Shown here: positions 16,435 to 26,002 of the stretch, in pieces | Layout of the letters: each line of letters opens with the position of its first letter | Position numbering within the stretch: position 1 is the stretch's first letter | Source of the DNA: WHSO01 sp963732875 | Lineage (GTDB): Bacteria > Pseudomonadota > Alphaproteobacteria > SMXQ01 | Direction of reading: 5' to 3' | DNA: 64,000 bases | NCBI GenBank assembly: GCA_963732875.1 | Contig: CAVTBD010000003.1 | Location: 248,001-312,000, forward strand | Translations under genes and position numbers: made by a program | Notes under the pieces: generated by a model | What the model was told of the DNA's origin: nothing | What the model saw: only the letters and a program-made list of their open reading frames with translations | Databases searched by the model: none

Positions 16435-17333
16435 ATGATCCGTCGCCGTCGTTTCCGGTGCGCCGCCGCCGCCGTTGCCGCGCTCATCCTCGCCCTCGCC
16501 GTGAATCTCTTGCTGCCGGCTGGCGCACGTGCCGCCGACAATTCGCCGACGCTCACGCGCATCAAGCAGAAGGGCGTGATCACCCTTGCCTATCGCGACG
16601 ACGCGCGGCCGTTCTCGAGCCGCGGGCCCGACGGGCTGCCGGTCGGCTATTCCATCGACCTGTGCAAGCAGGTGGCGGACGAAGTGCGCCGCGAGACCGG
16701 CCTCGAGAAGCTCCGCGTCGACTGGATCCCGGTCGACGCCAAATCGCGCTTCACGGTCACCGAGCACGGCCTCGCCGACATGGTATGCGGCACGACTTCG
16801 ATGACGCTTTCGCGCATGAACCGGGTCGATTTCTCGCTGGTGACCTTCGTCACCGGCTCCAGCCTGCTGGTGCCCAACACCATGGTGCCGGACCTGCGCC
16901 GGATCGGCACCGCCACCATCGGCGTGCTCGCCGGCACCACCTCGGAGCAGGGCCTCAAGGCCTACATCAAGAAGAACAATCTGCCGATCGCCGTCGCAGC
17001 ACGTGCGCAATCAGGAAACCGCGCTGCGCCGAGATCGACCGGGGCGAGATCCAGGGCTACGTGTCCGACTTCATTCTGCTCAAGGACATCCAGGACCGGC
17101 CCGCCCAGCGCGGCAAGTACCGGGTCGGCGGCGAGTTCCTGTCTTACGACCCGTACGGGCTGATCGTGCCGCGCAACAATTCCACGTTCCGCGCCGTGGT
17201 CAACCGGCGCCTGGTGCGGCTGTTCCGCGGCAACGGCATCCGCACCATCCAGGCGCGCTGGTTCAAGGGCCTGGAATCGGCACTGCCGCCGCTCATGGTC
17301 TATGCCGTCGCGGTGCAGAGCATTCCCGAATAG
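16435..17333 (+). CDS. Amino-acid-type ABC transporter substrate-binding protein (two frameshifts)
   Basis: A family 3 solute-binding protein (glutamate/aspartate type), about 298 residues if repaired. A twin-Arg-looking basic start and signal peptide (MIRRRRF ... ALILALAVNLLLPAGARA) precede TRIKQKGVITLAYRDDARPF, GLPVGYSIDLCKQVADEV, DMVCGTTSMTLSRMNRVDFS and TIGVLAGTTSEQGLKAYI. The frame then changes twice: near 16996-17000 (into HVRNQETALR) and near 17029-17030 (into EIDRGEIQGYVSDFILL), each by one extra base. The end LVRLFRGNGIRTIQARWF is family-typical. No permease or ATPase gene adjoins it. Confidence 0.85.
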
Positions 17334-17378
17334 GGCCGAAGGGGCGGACGGCCAGCGTCAATCGACATTCGTTTTTTG

Positions 17379-17538
17379 TCGTCATTCCGGGCAAGCGAAG
17401 CCCCCGTTGTATTGCAGGGTATCGCAAGGGCTTCGCGCGACCCGGAATCCATCTCCTTGCCGACCATGGATTCCGGATAGCAGGGCTCGCAACCGGAAAA
17501 GCATGCTTTTCCGGGCTCGCCCGGCTTCCGGAATGACG
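17379..17538. repeat. Long composite palindromic repeat, family 1
   Basis: 160 bp that open with TCGTCATTCCGGGCAAGCG and close with CGGCTTCCGGAATGACGG, with inner arms CGAAGCCC / GGGCTTCG and GGAAAAGCATGCTTTTCC. It lies between convergent genes. Confidence 0.7.
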
Positions 17539-17563
17539 GTTTCAGGGGGAACGGCGATTCAAC

Positions 17564-18115
17564 CTAGAACAGCAGCGAGCGCGCCCACAGCGCGATGGCG
17601 ACGCCGATCGACAGGTTGACCAGCAGCACCAGCATGGCCTCGACGCCGGTGACGTCGAGCGCGATGCGCGTCACCCACCAGTGGTAGACCAGGATGCCGA
17701 GGAACACCACGATCGGCACCACCGCGAGCGGGCCCTCGCCGTCGGCGAGGCTCGCCACGAGCGCGGCCGGCACCATCACCGCCGCCTCGACCACGCGCGC
17801 CCAGTTGAGCGCGACGATCAGGCGCGTGTAGTTGCCGCCCTTGCCCATGGCACGGGTGAGATAGACGGCGGCAAGCGGGAACGCGAACCAGTCCATGGTA
17901 TAGGCGATCGATTCCACCAGCGCGGTGCCGCCGTAATCCACGTCACCCGGCTGCTCGGCGATCGAGAGGCCGACCAGCACGGCATAGGCGGGCAGCGCGA
18001 CGATGGCCGCGCCGAACGAGCGCCAGAAGCCGTCGAGGCTCGAATCGAAGAAGGCGAGCCCGGAGCGGTCGCCATGGGCGAGCCGCCAGGCCCCGTAGAA
18101 CTCCCTTCGCCGCAT
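17564..18115 (-). CDS. Conserved-type integral membrane protein
   Basis: A 183-residue membrane protein of unknown function. About five hydrophobic segments are visible: AAIVALPAYAVLVGLSI, YTMDWFAFPLAAVYLT, VVEAAVMVPAALVASL, LAVVPIVVFLGILVYHWWV and AMLVLLVNLSIGVAIALW. The N-terminus is polar (MRRREFYGAWRLAHGDRSGL) and probably cytoplasmic. The ATG at 18115 is preferred over the TTG one codon upstream. It follows dapE by 50 bp on the same strand and is probably in its transcript, but nothing in it suggests a lysine-pathway role. Confidence 0.75.
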   Translation of the reverse strand: MRRREFYGAWRLAHGDRSGLAFFDSSLDGFWRSFGAAIVALPAYAVLVGLSIAEQPGDVDYGGTALVESIAYTMDWFAFPLAAVYLTRAMGKGGNYTRLIVALNWARVVEAAVMVPAALVASLADGEGPLAVVPIVVFLGILVYHWWVTRIALDVTGVEAMLVLLVNLSIGVAIALWARSLLF

Positions 18116-18165
18116 CAATCGTGCTGATCACGGCGTTTCTCCCTTCCCAGGATGCGGGCGGGGCC

Positions 18166-19326
18166 TCAGCCCCGCGCGAAATAGCGCTCCAGCACGCCGC
18201 GGTAGATGTCGGCCAGCGCCTCGATGTCGGCGACGCGCTGGCGCTCGTCCGCCTTGTGCATGGTCTCGCCCACCAGGCCGAACTCGGCGCACGGGCACAG
18301 CTTGTGAATATAGCGCGCATCCGACGTGCCGCCGGTGGTGGACATGTCGGGGGTGACTCCGGTGACGTCCTTGGCGGCGGCGGCGATGGCCTGGGCCAGC
18401 TTGCCCGGCTCGCACAGGAACGCCTCGCCGTTGTCCTGCTGGCGGAACTCGTACTCGCCGCCGATGGCGTCGAAGGTCTCGCGGATCAGCTTGCCGAGGC
18501 TCGCCTGGGTGTGGCGGTCGTTGAAGCGGATGTTGAAGGTTGCTTTCGCCGCTGCCGGGATCACGTTGGTGGCGGGGTTGCCGACGTCGATGGTCGAGAT
18601 CGCAAACGACGACGGCTGGAAATGCTCGGTGCCCTGGTCGAGCGGCGTATCCCTGAGTGCCGACAGCATGGCGATCAGCCGGTCGATCGGATTGTCGGCG
18701 AGATGCGGATAGGCGGTGTGCCCTTGCGTCCCGTGCACCGTGAGGTAGCCGACCAGGCTGCCGCGCCGGCCGATCTTCATCATCTCGCCGAGCTTTTTCG
18801 GGTTGGTGGGCTCGCCCACCAGGCAGTCGGTCAGCGTCTCGCCGTGCCCGGTGAGCCACGGCACCATCTTGCGGATGCCGTTGATGCCGACGCCTTCCTC
18901 GTCGCCGGTGATCAGCAGCGAGATCGAGCCGCCGAAGTCGCGCCCATGGGCGTTGAGGAAGCGCGTGGTCGCGGCGACGAAGGCGGCGATGCCGGCCTTC
19001 ATGTCCGACGCGCCGCGCCCGTAGAGCACGCCGTCGATGACCTCGGCCGCGAACGGGTCCACGGTCCAGCCCGCAGGGTCTCCCACCGGCACCACGTCGG
19101 TGTGGCCGGCGTAGCAGAAGTTGGGCGCGGCCTCGCCGAGGCGCGCATAGAGGTTGTCCACCGTCGCCGTGCCCGCTTGCGAGAACGGCACGCGGGTGCA
19201 GCGGAAGCCCAGCGTTTTGAGCGCCTCCTGCAGCACGTCGAGCGCGCCCTCGTCGTTCGGCGTGACCGAGGGCCGGCGGATCAGCCGTTGCGCGAGGTCG
19301 AGCGGATGGGCGAGGGGCGAGGCCAT
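18166..19326 (-). CDS. dapE: Succinyl-diaminopimelate desuccinylase
   Basis: A 386-residue M20-family di-zinc hydrolase of the succinylase branch of lysine/meso-DAP synthesis. Metal and catalytic motifs: YAGHTDVVPVGDPAGW (His ligand and Asp), LYGRGASDMKAGIAAF (bridging Asp), LLITGDEEGVGINGIRKM (catalytic Glu pair), CLVGEPTN, and the final His in FGLVGETMHKADE. The dimerisation domain contains TVHGTQGHTAYPHLADNP. The start ATG at 19326 lies 7 bp after the dapD stop, so the two pathway genes are co-transcribed in the order dapD-dapE. Confidence 0.97.
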   Translation of the reverse strand: MASPLAHPLDLAQRLIRRPSVTPNDEGALDVLQEALKTLGFRCTRVPFSQAGTATVDNLYARLGEAAPNFCYAGHTDVVPVGDPAGWTVDPFAAEVIDGVLYGRGASDMKAGIAAFVAATTRFLNAHGRDFGGSISLLITGDEEGVGINGIRKMVPWLTGHGETLTDCLVGEPTNPKKLGEMMKIGRRGSLVGYLTVHGTQGHTAYPHLADNPIDRLIAMLSALRDTPLDQGTEHFQPSSFAISTIDVGNPATNVIPAAAKATFNIRFNDRHTQASLGKLIRETFDAIGGEYEFRQQDNGEAFLCEPGKLAQAIAAAAKDVTGVTPDMSTTGGTSDARYIHKLCPCAEFGLVGETMHKADERQRVADIEALADIYRGVLERYFARG

Positions 19327-19333
19327 GGACGGA

Positions 19334-20191
<858 letters not shown>

Positions 20192-20220
20192 CTTGTCCTT
20201 GTTTCTGCAGGGGTTCTCGC

Positions 20221-20328
20221 TAGAGCCCGATCGGCCCGGATCGGAACGATCTTGAGCCGTGAATCGGGCTCTCCACTTTGAATTCAGAGCAGGATTCACG
20301 GTTCGGAAATCCGAACCGACCCTGCTCT
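20221..20328 (+). repeat. Two-hairpin repeat, family 2, copy 1
   Basis: Hairpin A: AGAGCCCGAT ... ATCGGGCTCT with inner GATCGGAACGATC. Hairpin B: AGAGCAGG ... CCCTGCTCT with core GGTTCGGA-AA-TCCGAACC. Same orientation as the copy at 60112. Confidence 0.85.
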
Positions 20329-20406
20329 GGGGGTAGGGCCTCGCGGCCGGGGCCAAGATGGGGGAGAGCGCGGGTTTCGTCAACCACGCGGGCGGGGGCG
20401 TCCGGG

Positions 20407-21096
20407 TCAGGTGCCGGCGGTTGCGCGGCCCGCGCCGAGCCGGCCGAGGAAGCCCGCGAGGTCGTCGGTGACGTGATGGATGTGGGGCGCCGCGCGGTCG
20501 TTGGCGACGCCGTCCTCGCCCGGCGTCACCAGCACGCAGGTCATGCCGAGGGCGGCGGCCGGAGCGAGGTTCGCCGCGGTATCCTCGAACAGCACCGCGC
20601 GCTCGGGCGCGACCCCGTGGGCGGCGATGAAGCGGTGGTAGACCTCGGGTTCGGGCTTGGGCACGTAGTCGGCGGCGTGGATGTCGAAGATGCCGTCGAA
20701 ATGGCGCGCGATGCCGAGCCGCTCGATCACCTGGAGGGCGTGGTTTCGGCTCGCGTTGGTGAAGATCACCTTGGCGCCGGGCAGCCGGGCGAGGGCGGCG
20801 TCGAGCGCCGGCGCGGGCGGGATCACGCTCAGGTCGATGTCGTGGACGTAGTCGAGATAGGGCATCGGGTCGATGCCATGATGGAGCATAAGTCCCCGTA
20901 AAGTCGTGCCATAGGCGCGGAAATATTTTTTCTGCACCGCGCGCGCGGCCTCCACCTCGAGGCCGAGCTGGCGCGAGACGAATTCGCCCATGCGCTTGTC
21001 GATCTGGTGGAACAGGCGGCAGTCGGCGGAATAAAGCGTGTTGTCGAGATCGAAGATCCAAGTCTCGACGCGGTCGGGAACGGGCGGCGGGGTCAT
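20407..21096 (-). CDS. HAD-family pyrimidine 5'-nucleotidase
   Basis: A 229-residue HAD phosphatase of the SDT1/PYRIMIDINE-5-nucleotidase type, expected to dephosphorylate UMP/CMP or similar. Motif I WIFDLDNTLYSADC (nucleophile Asp and acid/base Asp), motif II VIFTNASRNHA, Lys and motif III YVPKPEPEVYHRFI, motif IV AVLFEDTAANLAPA. The cap-domain region FHQIDKRMGEFVSRQLGL is typical. Start ATG at 21096 (MTPPPVPDRVETW); the frame extends further upstream without similarity. Its position before dapD is a recurring alphaproteobacterial neighbourhood. Confidence 0.85.
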   Translation of the reverse strand: MTPPPVPDRVETWIFDLDNTLYSADCRLFHQIDKRMGEFVSRQLGLEVEAARAVQKKYFRAYGTTLRGLMLHHGIDPMPYLDYVHDIDLSVIPPAPALDAALARLPGAKVIFTNASRNHALQVIERLGIARHFDGIFDIHAADYVPKPEPEVYHRFIAAHGVAPERAVLFEDTAANLAPAAALGMTCVLVTPGEDGVANDRAAPHIHHVTDDLAGFLGRLGAGRATAGT

Positions 21097-21270
21097 GGCG
21101 ATAGAGTGGGGCGGGGCGCGCCAAACGGCAAGGGCTGCATTGCAGGTTATGTCAAAATATGGCTGTTTTCTGCGGGGTTGCGGTCGTCCGTAACGGTTCC
21201 TTAACGGGGGCGCGGATAGGTTGGGACGTTGCCGCAGGGAGCGGCATTCGAGCGTTTGGACAGGTAGGCC

Positions 21271-22992
21271 ATGGCAACCAGCGTGCAATCCGTCTCACGG
21301 CGCGATCCGCTCGGCGATTTGCGCCAGGAGCGGGACCGCTTCGTGGCGCTCGCCTTCTCGGCCTCCGATGTCCTGTTCGAGCTCGACCGCGACGGCTGCG
21401 TCGTGTTCACCGCCGGCGCCGCCGGCGCGCTGCTCGGCGCCCAGGCGGGCGAGCTGATCGGCCGCACCTTCCTCGATCTCGTCACGCCCGACGACCGCAC
21501 CATGATCCGCGAGGCACTGGTGGCGGCGTGCACCGGCACCCGCATCAACGGCCTCGCCTGTCATCTCGAAGGGCAGCTCGGCAAGACGCCGCCGCTGATG
21601 CTGCTGGGCTATCAGGTCCCCGACCTCGACGGCCATTTCTTCCTAGGCCTGCGGCTCGGCGCGCGCGATTCGGTCCTCTTCACGCCCCATGAAGGCATTA
21701 CTCATACCGAAAGCGGCCTCGCCGACGCCAAGACATTCGCAGGCCTGACCGGCAAGCGGCTGGCCGATCTGGCCGCCGACGGCGAGGCCAAGCTGACCAT
21801 GCTGCGGCTCGGCGAGCTGGAGCAGCTGCGCCAGCGCCTCGATGCCGAAAACCGGCGCGAGATGGCCGCGGCCATCGGCGGCGCGCTGCGTGCCAGCGCC
21901 ATCGGCGGCGAACTGGCAGGCGAGATCGGCGACGGCAGCTACGGTGTGGTGCACCGGCCCGAGATCGATCTCGAGGCGCTGCGCGGGCGCATCGAGGAGA
22001 TCACGCGGCGGGTCGACCCGGACAAGCGCGGCATCGAGGTCGTCCGGGCCACGGTGGCCCTCGATCCCCAGACCGGCGGCGCCGACGAAGCCGCCAAGGC
22101 GCTCAACTACATCTTCGCCCAGTTCGCCGAAGCCGAGCCCGAATCGTTCTCGATCGCCACCCTGACCCAGGGCCTCGGCGCCATGGTGAACGATGCCGGC
22201 AGCCGCATCGCGCATTTCAAGGACATCCTGCGCAACGGCCAGTTCGCGATCGCGTTCCAGCCCGTGGTCGATCTCGCCACCCATCGCCCGCATCACTTCG
22301 AGGCGCTGGCCCGCTTCCAGCACCTGCCGGACGGCGCCAGTCCCTACGACACCATCACTTTCGCCGAGCAGACCGGCATGATCCGCGACTTCGACCTCGC
22401 GATGTGCGAGCGCGTGGTGGACTGGCTGCAGATGGCGGGTCGGCAGGGCCAACGCTACAAGGTCGCGGTCAACCTGTCGGGCACATCGATCGCTTCCAAG
22501 CCGTTCGTGATGGAACTGCACAAGCTCCTGCGCAGCCACCACGGTCTTGCCGATTCCCTGATCTTCGAGATCACCGAATCGGCCAAGATCCGCGACCTGG
22601 AAGCCGTCAACGCCACGGTCCAGTCGCTGCGCCGCGCCGGACACAAGGTCTGCCTCGACGACTTCGGCGCCGGTGCCGCCGCGTTTCAGTACCTGCGCGA
22701 CCTCGAGGTCGACGTGGTCAAGATCGACGGCGCCTATGTGCGCGGCGCGCTCGAGACCGAGAAGGGCATGGCATTCCTGCGCGCCATGACCGGCCTGTGC
22801 CACGACCTCGGCATCACCACCGTCGCCGAGATGGTGGAGGACCGCCAGTCGCTCCAGTTCCTGCGCGACTGCGGCGTCGGTTACGGCCAGGGCTACCTGT
22901 TCGGCCGGCCATCCCTCGACATCGGCGCGTTCGATGCGCCGCGTCCCAGCAACTTCGGCGTACCGAAGAAACGCGGCACCGGAGCGGCCTGA
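21271..22992 (+). CDS. PAS-EAL cyclic-di-GMP phosphodiesterase
   Basis: 573 residues. An N-terminal PAS-like sensor (about residues 25-130, SASDVLFELDRDGCVVFTAG) and a linker lead to an EAL domain from ~320. EAL motifs: FQPVVDLATHRPHHFEALAR (catalytic Glu ~343), VNLSGTSIAS (Asn), FEITESAKI (Glu), CLDDFGAGAAAF (Asp pair), VVKIDG (Lys) and AEMVEDRQSLQFL (Glu), then GYGQGYLFG. The metal- and substrate-binding set appears complete, so an active phosphodiesterase is expected. Soluble, no membrane helix. First gene of a three-gene unit: the GGDEF gene starts 3 bp after its stop. Confidence 0.9.
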   Translation: MATSVQSVSRRDPLGDLRQERDRFVALAFSASDVLFELDRDGCVVFTAGAAGALLGAQAGELIGRTFLDLVTPDDRTMIREALVAACTGTRINGLACHLEGQLGKTPPLMLLGYQVPDLDGHFFLGLRLGARDSVLFTPHEGITHTESGLADAKTFAGLTGKRLADLAADGEAKLTMLRLGELEQLRQRLDAENRREMAAAIGGALRASAIGGELAGEIGDGSYGVVHRPEIDLEALRGRIEEITRRVDPDKRGIEVVRATVALDPQTGGADEAAKALNYIFAQFAEAEPESFSIATLTQGLGAMVNDAGSRIAHFKDILRNGQFAIAFQPVVDLATHRPHHFEALARFQHLPDGASPYDTITFAEQTGMIRDFDLAMCERVVDWLQMAGRQGQRYKVAVNLSGTSIASKPFVMELHKLLRSHHGLADSLIFEITESAKIRDLEAVNATVQSLRRAGHKVCLDDFGAGAAAFQYLRDLEVDVVKIDGAYVRGALETEKGMAFLRAMTGLCHDLGITTVAEMVEDRQSLQFLRDCGVGYGQGYLFGRPSLDIGAFDAPRPSNFGVPKKRGTGAA

Positions 22993-22995
22993 CCC

Positions 22996-24711
22996 ATGCC
23001 CGGGGGGATCGCGCTGCGCATGGCCCGCCACCTCGTCGGGCTGGGGGCCGCTGGTGACGTGCCGCCCCTCGACGGCGTCGACGATCCCGCCCTCGTGATG
23101 GGGGCCGATGGCCGAGTGCTCGCTGCCAGTGCCGCCGCCGCGCGCCTGGTGCAGGCGATCGGTTCAGGCGCGATTCCTGACACCTGCGCCGCGATCCGGG
23201 CATCCGCACGCGAGGATCGTGGTCGCGCGCTTCGCACCGCGTTCCGCGACGCTGGCACCGGCGTCGAATGCGACCTCACCGTGGTACCGCTCGGCGCCGG
23301 GCGCGCCCTGGTGTTGGCGCAATTCGCGGCGCTCGACCGCAGCCTGCGCGAGGCTCTGGTCGATTCACGCCGCCGCTACAAGGACCTGGTCGAAATCTCC
23401 AGCGACTTCGCGTGGGAAACCGGCCCCGACGGCGCTTTCGCCTTCGTTTCGCCCGCGGGGGCGCTCGGTTGGAGCGCGGAGCGGCTGGTGGGGCATCGGC
23501 CCGAGGAATTCTGCACCGACGATGGCGCTGCCGACGACGACGGGCTGCCGGTGCCGAGCCCGTTCCACGCGCGCCGCGCGACCCAGGACGCGGAGGTGCG
23601 CTTCTGCCGCGCCGACGGCAGCATCGCCATCCTCGCCGCCTCGGTGCGCCCGCTTTATGACGAGGAAGGGCGATGGACGGGCGCGCGCGGCGTGTGCCGC
23701 GACGTGACCGAGGCACGCGAGCGCGACGCGCAGTTGGCCCGTGCCCATGTCCGCGAGCGCCTGTTCGGCTACATCGTGCGAACCATGCGCGACGAGGTGG
23801 AGCCCGCGAACATGCTGGTCGCGGCTGCCGCCGCCCTTGCCCGCGCGCTCACCGCCCAGGGAACCGAAATCTACCGGGTCGCACCGGAGGGGCCGGTCCG
23901 CGCCGCCACCTTCGGCGAGGCCGCGCCGTTCGCGCCGACCCCGTCCATCGCCGCGGCGCTGCGCCGTCCCGGCGCGGTCGCGGCGGGCGGCGACGGGGCG
24001 CTCATGCTTGCGGTGGCGACCCGCTACCAGGGCACGGTCAACGGCGCGCTCCATATCTGGCGCCGCGCCGACCTCGGCCCGTTCGCCGACGATGAGCGCG
24101 CCATCGTGACCGAGGCCGCCGAGCATCTCGGCATCGCCATCGAGCAGATCGCCGCCCACGAGCAGTTGCGCGAGCTGTCGGCGACCGATCCCATGACCGG
24201 CCTGCTCAACCGGCGCAGCTTCATGACCGAGCTCGCCCGGCGGTTCGAGCGCGCGGCCAAGGGTGGCGCGCCCGGCGCTCTGGTCTATTGCGACCTCGAC
24301 AACTTCAAGCAGGTCAACGATACCCACGGCCACGAGCGCGGCGACGCCGCGATCTGCGAGATGGCCCGCATCCTGCGGGGCTCGACCCGCGGCGAGGACC
24401 TGGTCGCGCGCCTCGGCGGCGACGAGTTCGCGGTGTGGCTGGAAGGGGTTGACGCGGCCGCCGTCGCGGCCAAGGCCGATCTGCTGCTCGACCGCGGCAT
24501 GGCGCTCCGGCCCTATTCCGGTGGCGCCGACTGCCCGCTCGGCATGTCGCTCGGCGTCGCGGCGGTGGTGCCCGGCGCCGGCGAGACGCTCGACCGGCTG
24601 ATGGCGCGCGCCGACATCGCCATGTACGCTTCCAAGAAGCACGGCAAGGGCCGGGCCACGGTCGCGCCGCCGCCCGAGCCGGCCCGGCGACGCGCGGGAG
24701 AGGATGCATGA
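22996..24711 (+). CDS. PAS-GAF-GGDEF diguanylate cyclase
   Basis: 571 residues. It has a weak N-terminal PAS-like segment (~30-110), a clear PAS (~125-245: DLVEISSDFAWETGPDGAFA ... RPLYDEEGRWTGARGVCRDV), a GAF-like stretch (~255-390) and a C-terminal GGDEF domain starting TDPMTGLLNRRSF. The active site GGDEF (~474) is canonical. RGED lies five residues upstream, matching the RxxD inhibitory I-site, so product feedback is expected. Also present are CDLDNFKQVNDTHGH and MYASKKHGKGR. Its stop overlaps the next ATG (ATGA). It opposes the EAL enzyme made from the same transcript. Confidence 0.92.
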   Translation: MPGGIALRMARHLVGLGAAGDVPPLDGVDDPALVMGADGRVLAASAAAARLVQAIGSGAIPDTCAAIRASAREDRGRALRTAFRDAGTGVECDLTVVPLGAGRALVLAQFAALDRSLREALVDSRRRYKDLVEISSDFAWETGPDGAFAFVSPAGALGWSAERLVGHRPEEFCTDDGAADDDGLPVPSPFHARRATQDAEVRFCRADGSIAILAASVRPLYDEEGRWTGARGVCRDVTEARERDAQLARAHVRERLFGYIVRTMRDEVEPANMLVAAAAALARALTAQGTEIYRVAPEGPVRAATFGEAAPFAPTPSIAAALRRPGAVAAGGDGALMLAVATRYQGTVNGALHIWRRADLGPFADDERAIVTEAAEHLGIAIEQIAAHEQLRELSATDPMTGLLNRRSFMTELARRFERAAKGGAPGALVYCDLDNFKQVNDTHGHERGDAAICEMARILRGSTRGEDLVARLGGDEFAVWLEGVDAAAVAAKADLLLDRGMALRPYSGGADCPLGMSLGVAAVVPGAGETLDRLMARADIAMYASKKHGKGRATVAPPPEPARRRAGEDA

Positions 24712-25997
24712 CCGGGATGCTGGGACGCCTGTTCGGGCGCGGCTCGGAAGCCGACGGGGAAGTCGATTACACCCGTGCGCGGGAGCTCGCCTCCCATCCC
24801 GATGTCGCCGTGCGCCGCAAGCTCGCCACGCGCACCGACGTGAAGCCCGAGATTCTCTACTACCTCGCCGGCGACGCCGCGCCAGAGGTACGCCGTGCCG
24901 TCGTCGCCAACGACGCCGCACCCGCCCACAGCTATCCCATGCTCGCGCGCGACGGCGACGAGGACGTGCGCTGCGATCTTGCCGTCAAGATTGCCCGCCT
25001 GACCCCGGACCTGCCCGAGGATACCCGCGACAGGATCCGCGACCTCACCCTCGAGGCCCTCGAGATCCTGGCGCGCGACGAGATCACCCGGGTACGCCGC
25101 ATCCTGGCCGAGGCCCTCAAGGACGTCGCCGACGCCCCGCGCCACGTGATCCAGCGGCTCGCGCGCGACGCCGAACTGGCGGTGGCCGCGCCGGTGCTGG
25201 AATTCTCGCCGCTGCTGACCGACGAGGACCTGCTCGAGATCATCGCGAGCCCCGCCGTGGTCGGCGTGCTCAACGCCATCTCACGCCGCGCGGGCGTGTC
25301 GGAGACGGTCTCCGACGCCATCGCCGGCAGCGAGGACTGGGATGCGGTGGCGGAGCTGCTTGCCAACCCGTCGGCGCAGATCCGCGAGGAGACCCTCGAC
25401 CAACTGGTGGACGGCGCGCGCGCGGTCACGCGCCTGCAGATGCCGATCGCGATGCGCCCGCGCCTGCCGGTGCGCGCGGTGCGCAAGCTCGCGTCTTTCG
25501 TCGCCGAAGCGGTGCTCGCGGCCCTCATGCGGCGCCAGGACCTGGACGAGGAAACCGCCCATCTGGTCGGTGAAACCGTACGCACCCGCATGCGCGAGGC
25601 GGCCGAGCGCGAGACCGTGGAGGAAGGCGGCAGGCCCGCCGTACCCGAGCCCGCGCGCATCGCCGAGGAGGTCGCGCGCCTGCACAAGGAAGGACGTCTC
25701 GACGACGAACGCATCAGCGCGGAACTTCTCAGCGGTAACCGCACCTTCGTCACTCACGCGCTTGCCGTGAAGTCGGGACTGCCGGTTACCGTGGTCGAGC
25801 GCATCGCCGCGGCGCGCAGCGCCAAGGCGGTGACGGCGCTCGCCTGGAAGTCGGGGTTCTCGATGCGCTTCGCGATCAAGCTGCAGGCGCGCTTTGGCAA
25901 CGTGCCGGCGCGCGAGCTTCTTCAGGCGAAGGACGGCTTCGATTTCCCGATGCCGGAAGAGGACATGACCTGGCAGCTCGGCTTCTACGCGAGCTGA
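24708..25997 (+). CDS. DUF2336-domain protein
   Basis: 429 residues, family DUF2336, function unknown. The N-terminal half is a run of HEAT-like helical repeats typical of the family: ARELASHPDVAVRRKLATRT, EILYYLAGDAAPEVRRAVVA, AVAAPVLEFSPLLTDEDLLE and VAELLANPSAQIREETLDQL. The C-terminal half is helical, ending WQLGFYAS. No catalytic motif or membrane helix. It overlaps the GGDEF gene by 4 nt (ATGA), so it is translationally coupled to a c-di-GMP enzyme pair. An adaptor or effector role for that circuit is a reasonable inference. Confidence 0.85.
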   Translation: MTGMLGRLFGRGSEADGEVDYTRARELASHPDVAVRRKLATRTDVKPEILYYLAGDAAPEVRRAVVANDAAPAHSYPMLARDGDEDVRCDLAVKIARLTPDLPEDTRDRIRDLTLEALEILARDEITRVRRILAEALKDVADAPRHVIQRLARDAELAVAAPVLEFSPLLTDEDLLEIIASPAVVGVLNAISRRAGVSETVSDAIAGSEDWDAVAELLANPSAQIREETLDQLVDGARAVTRLQMPIAMRPRLPVRAVRKLASFVAEAVLAALMRRQDLDEETAHLVGETVRTRMREAAERETVEEGGRPAVPEPARIAEEVARLHKEGRLDDERISAELLSGNRTFVTHALAVKSGLPVTVVERIAAARSAKAVTALAWKSGFSMRFAIKLQARFGNVPARELLQAKDGFDFPMPEEDMTWQLGFYAS

Positions 25998-26002
25998 GGG
26001 CA

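Noticed and set aside
6054..17538. Palindromic repeats as a CRISPR array
   Set aside because: Spacing is irregular, genes lie between copies, and there are no cas genes.
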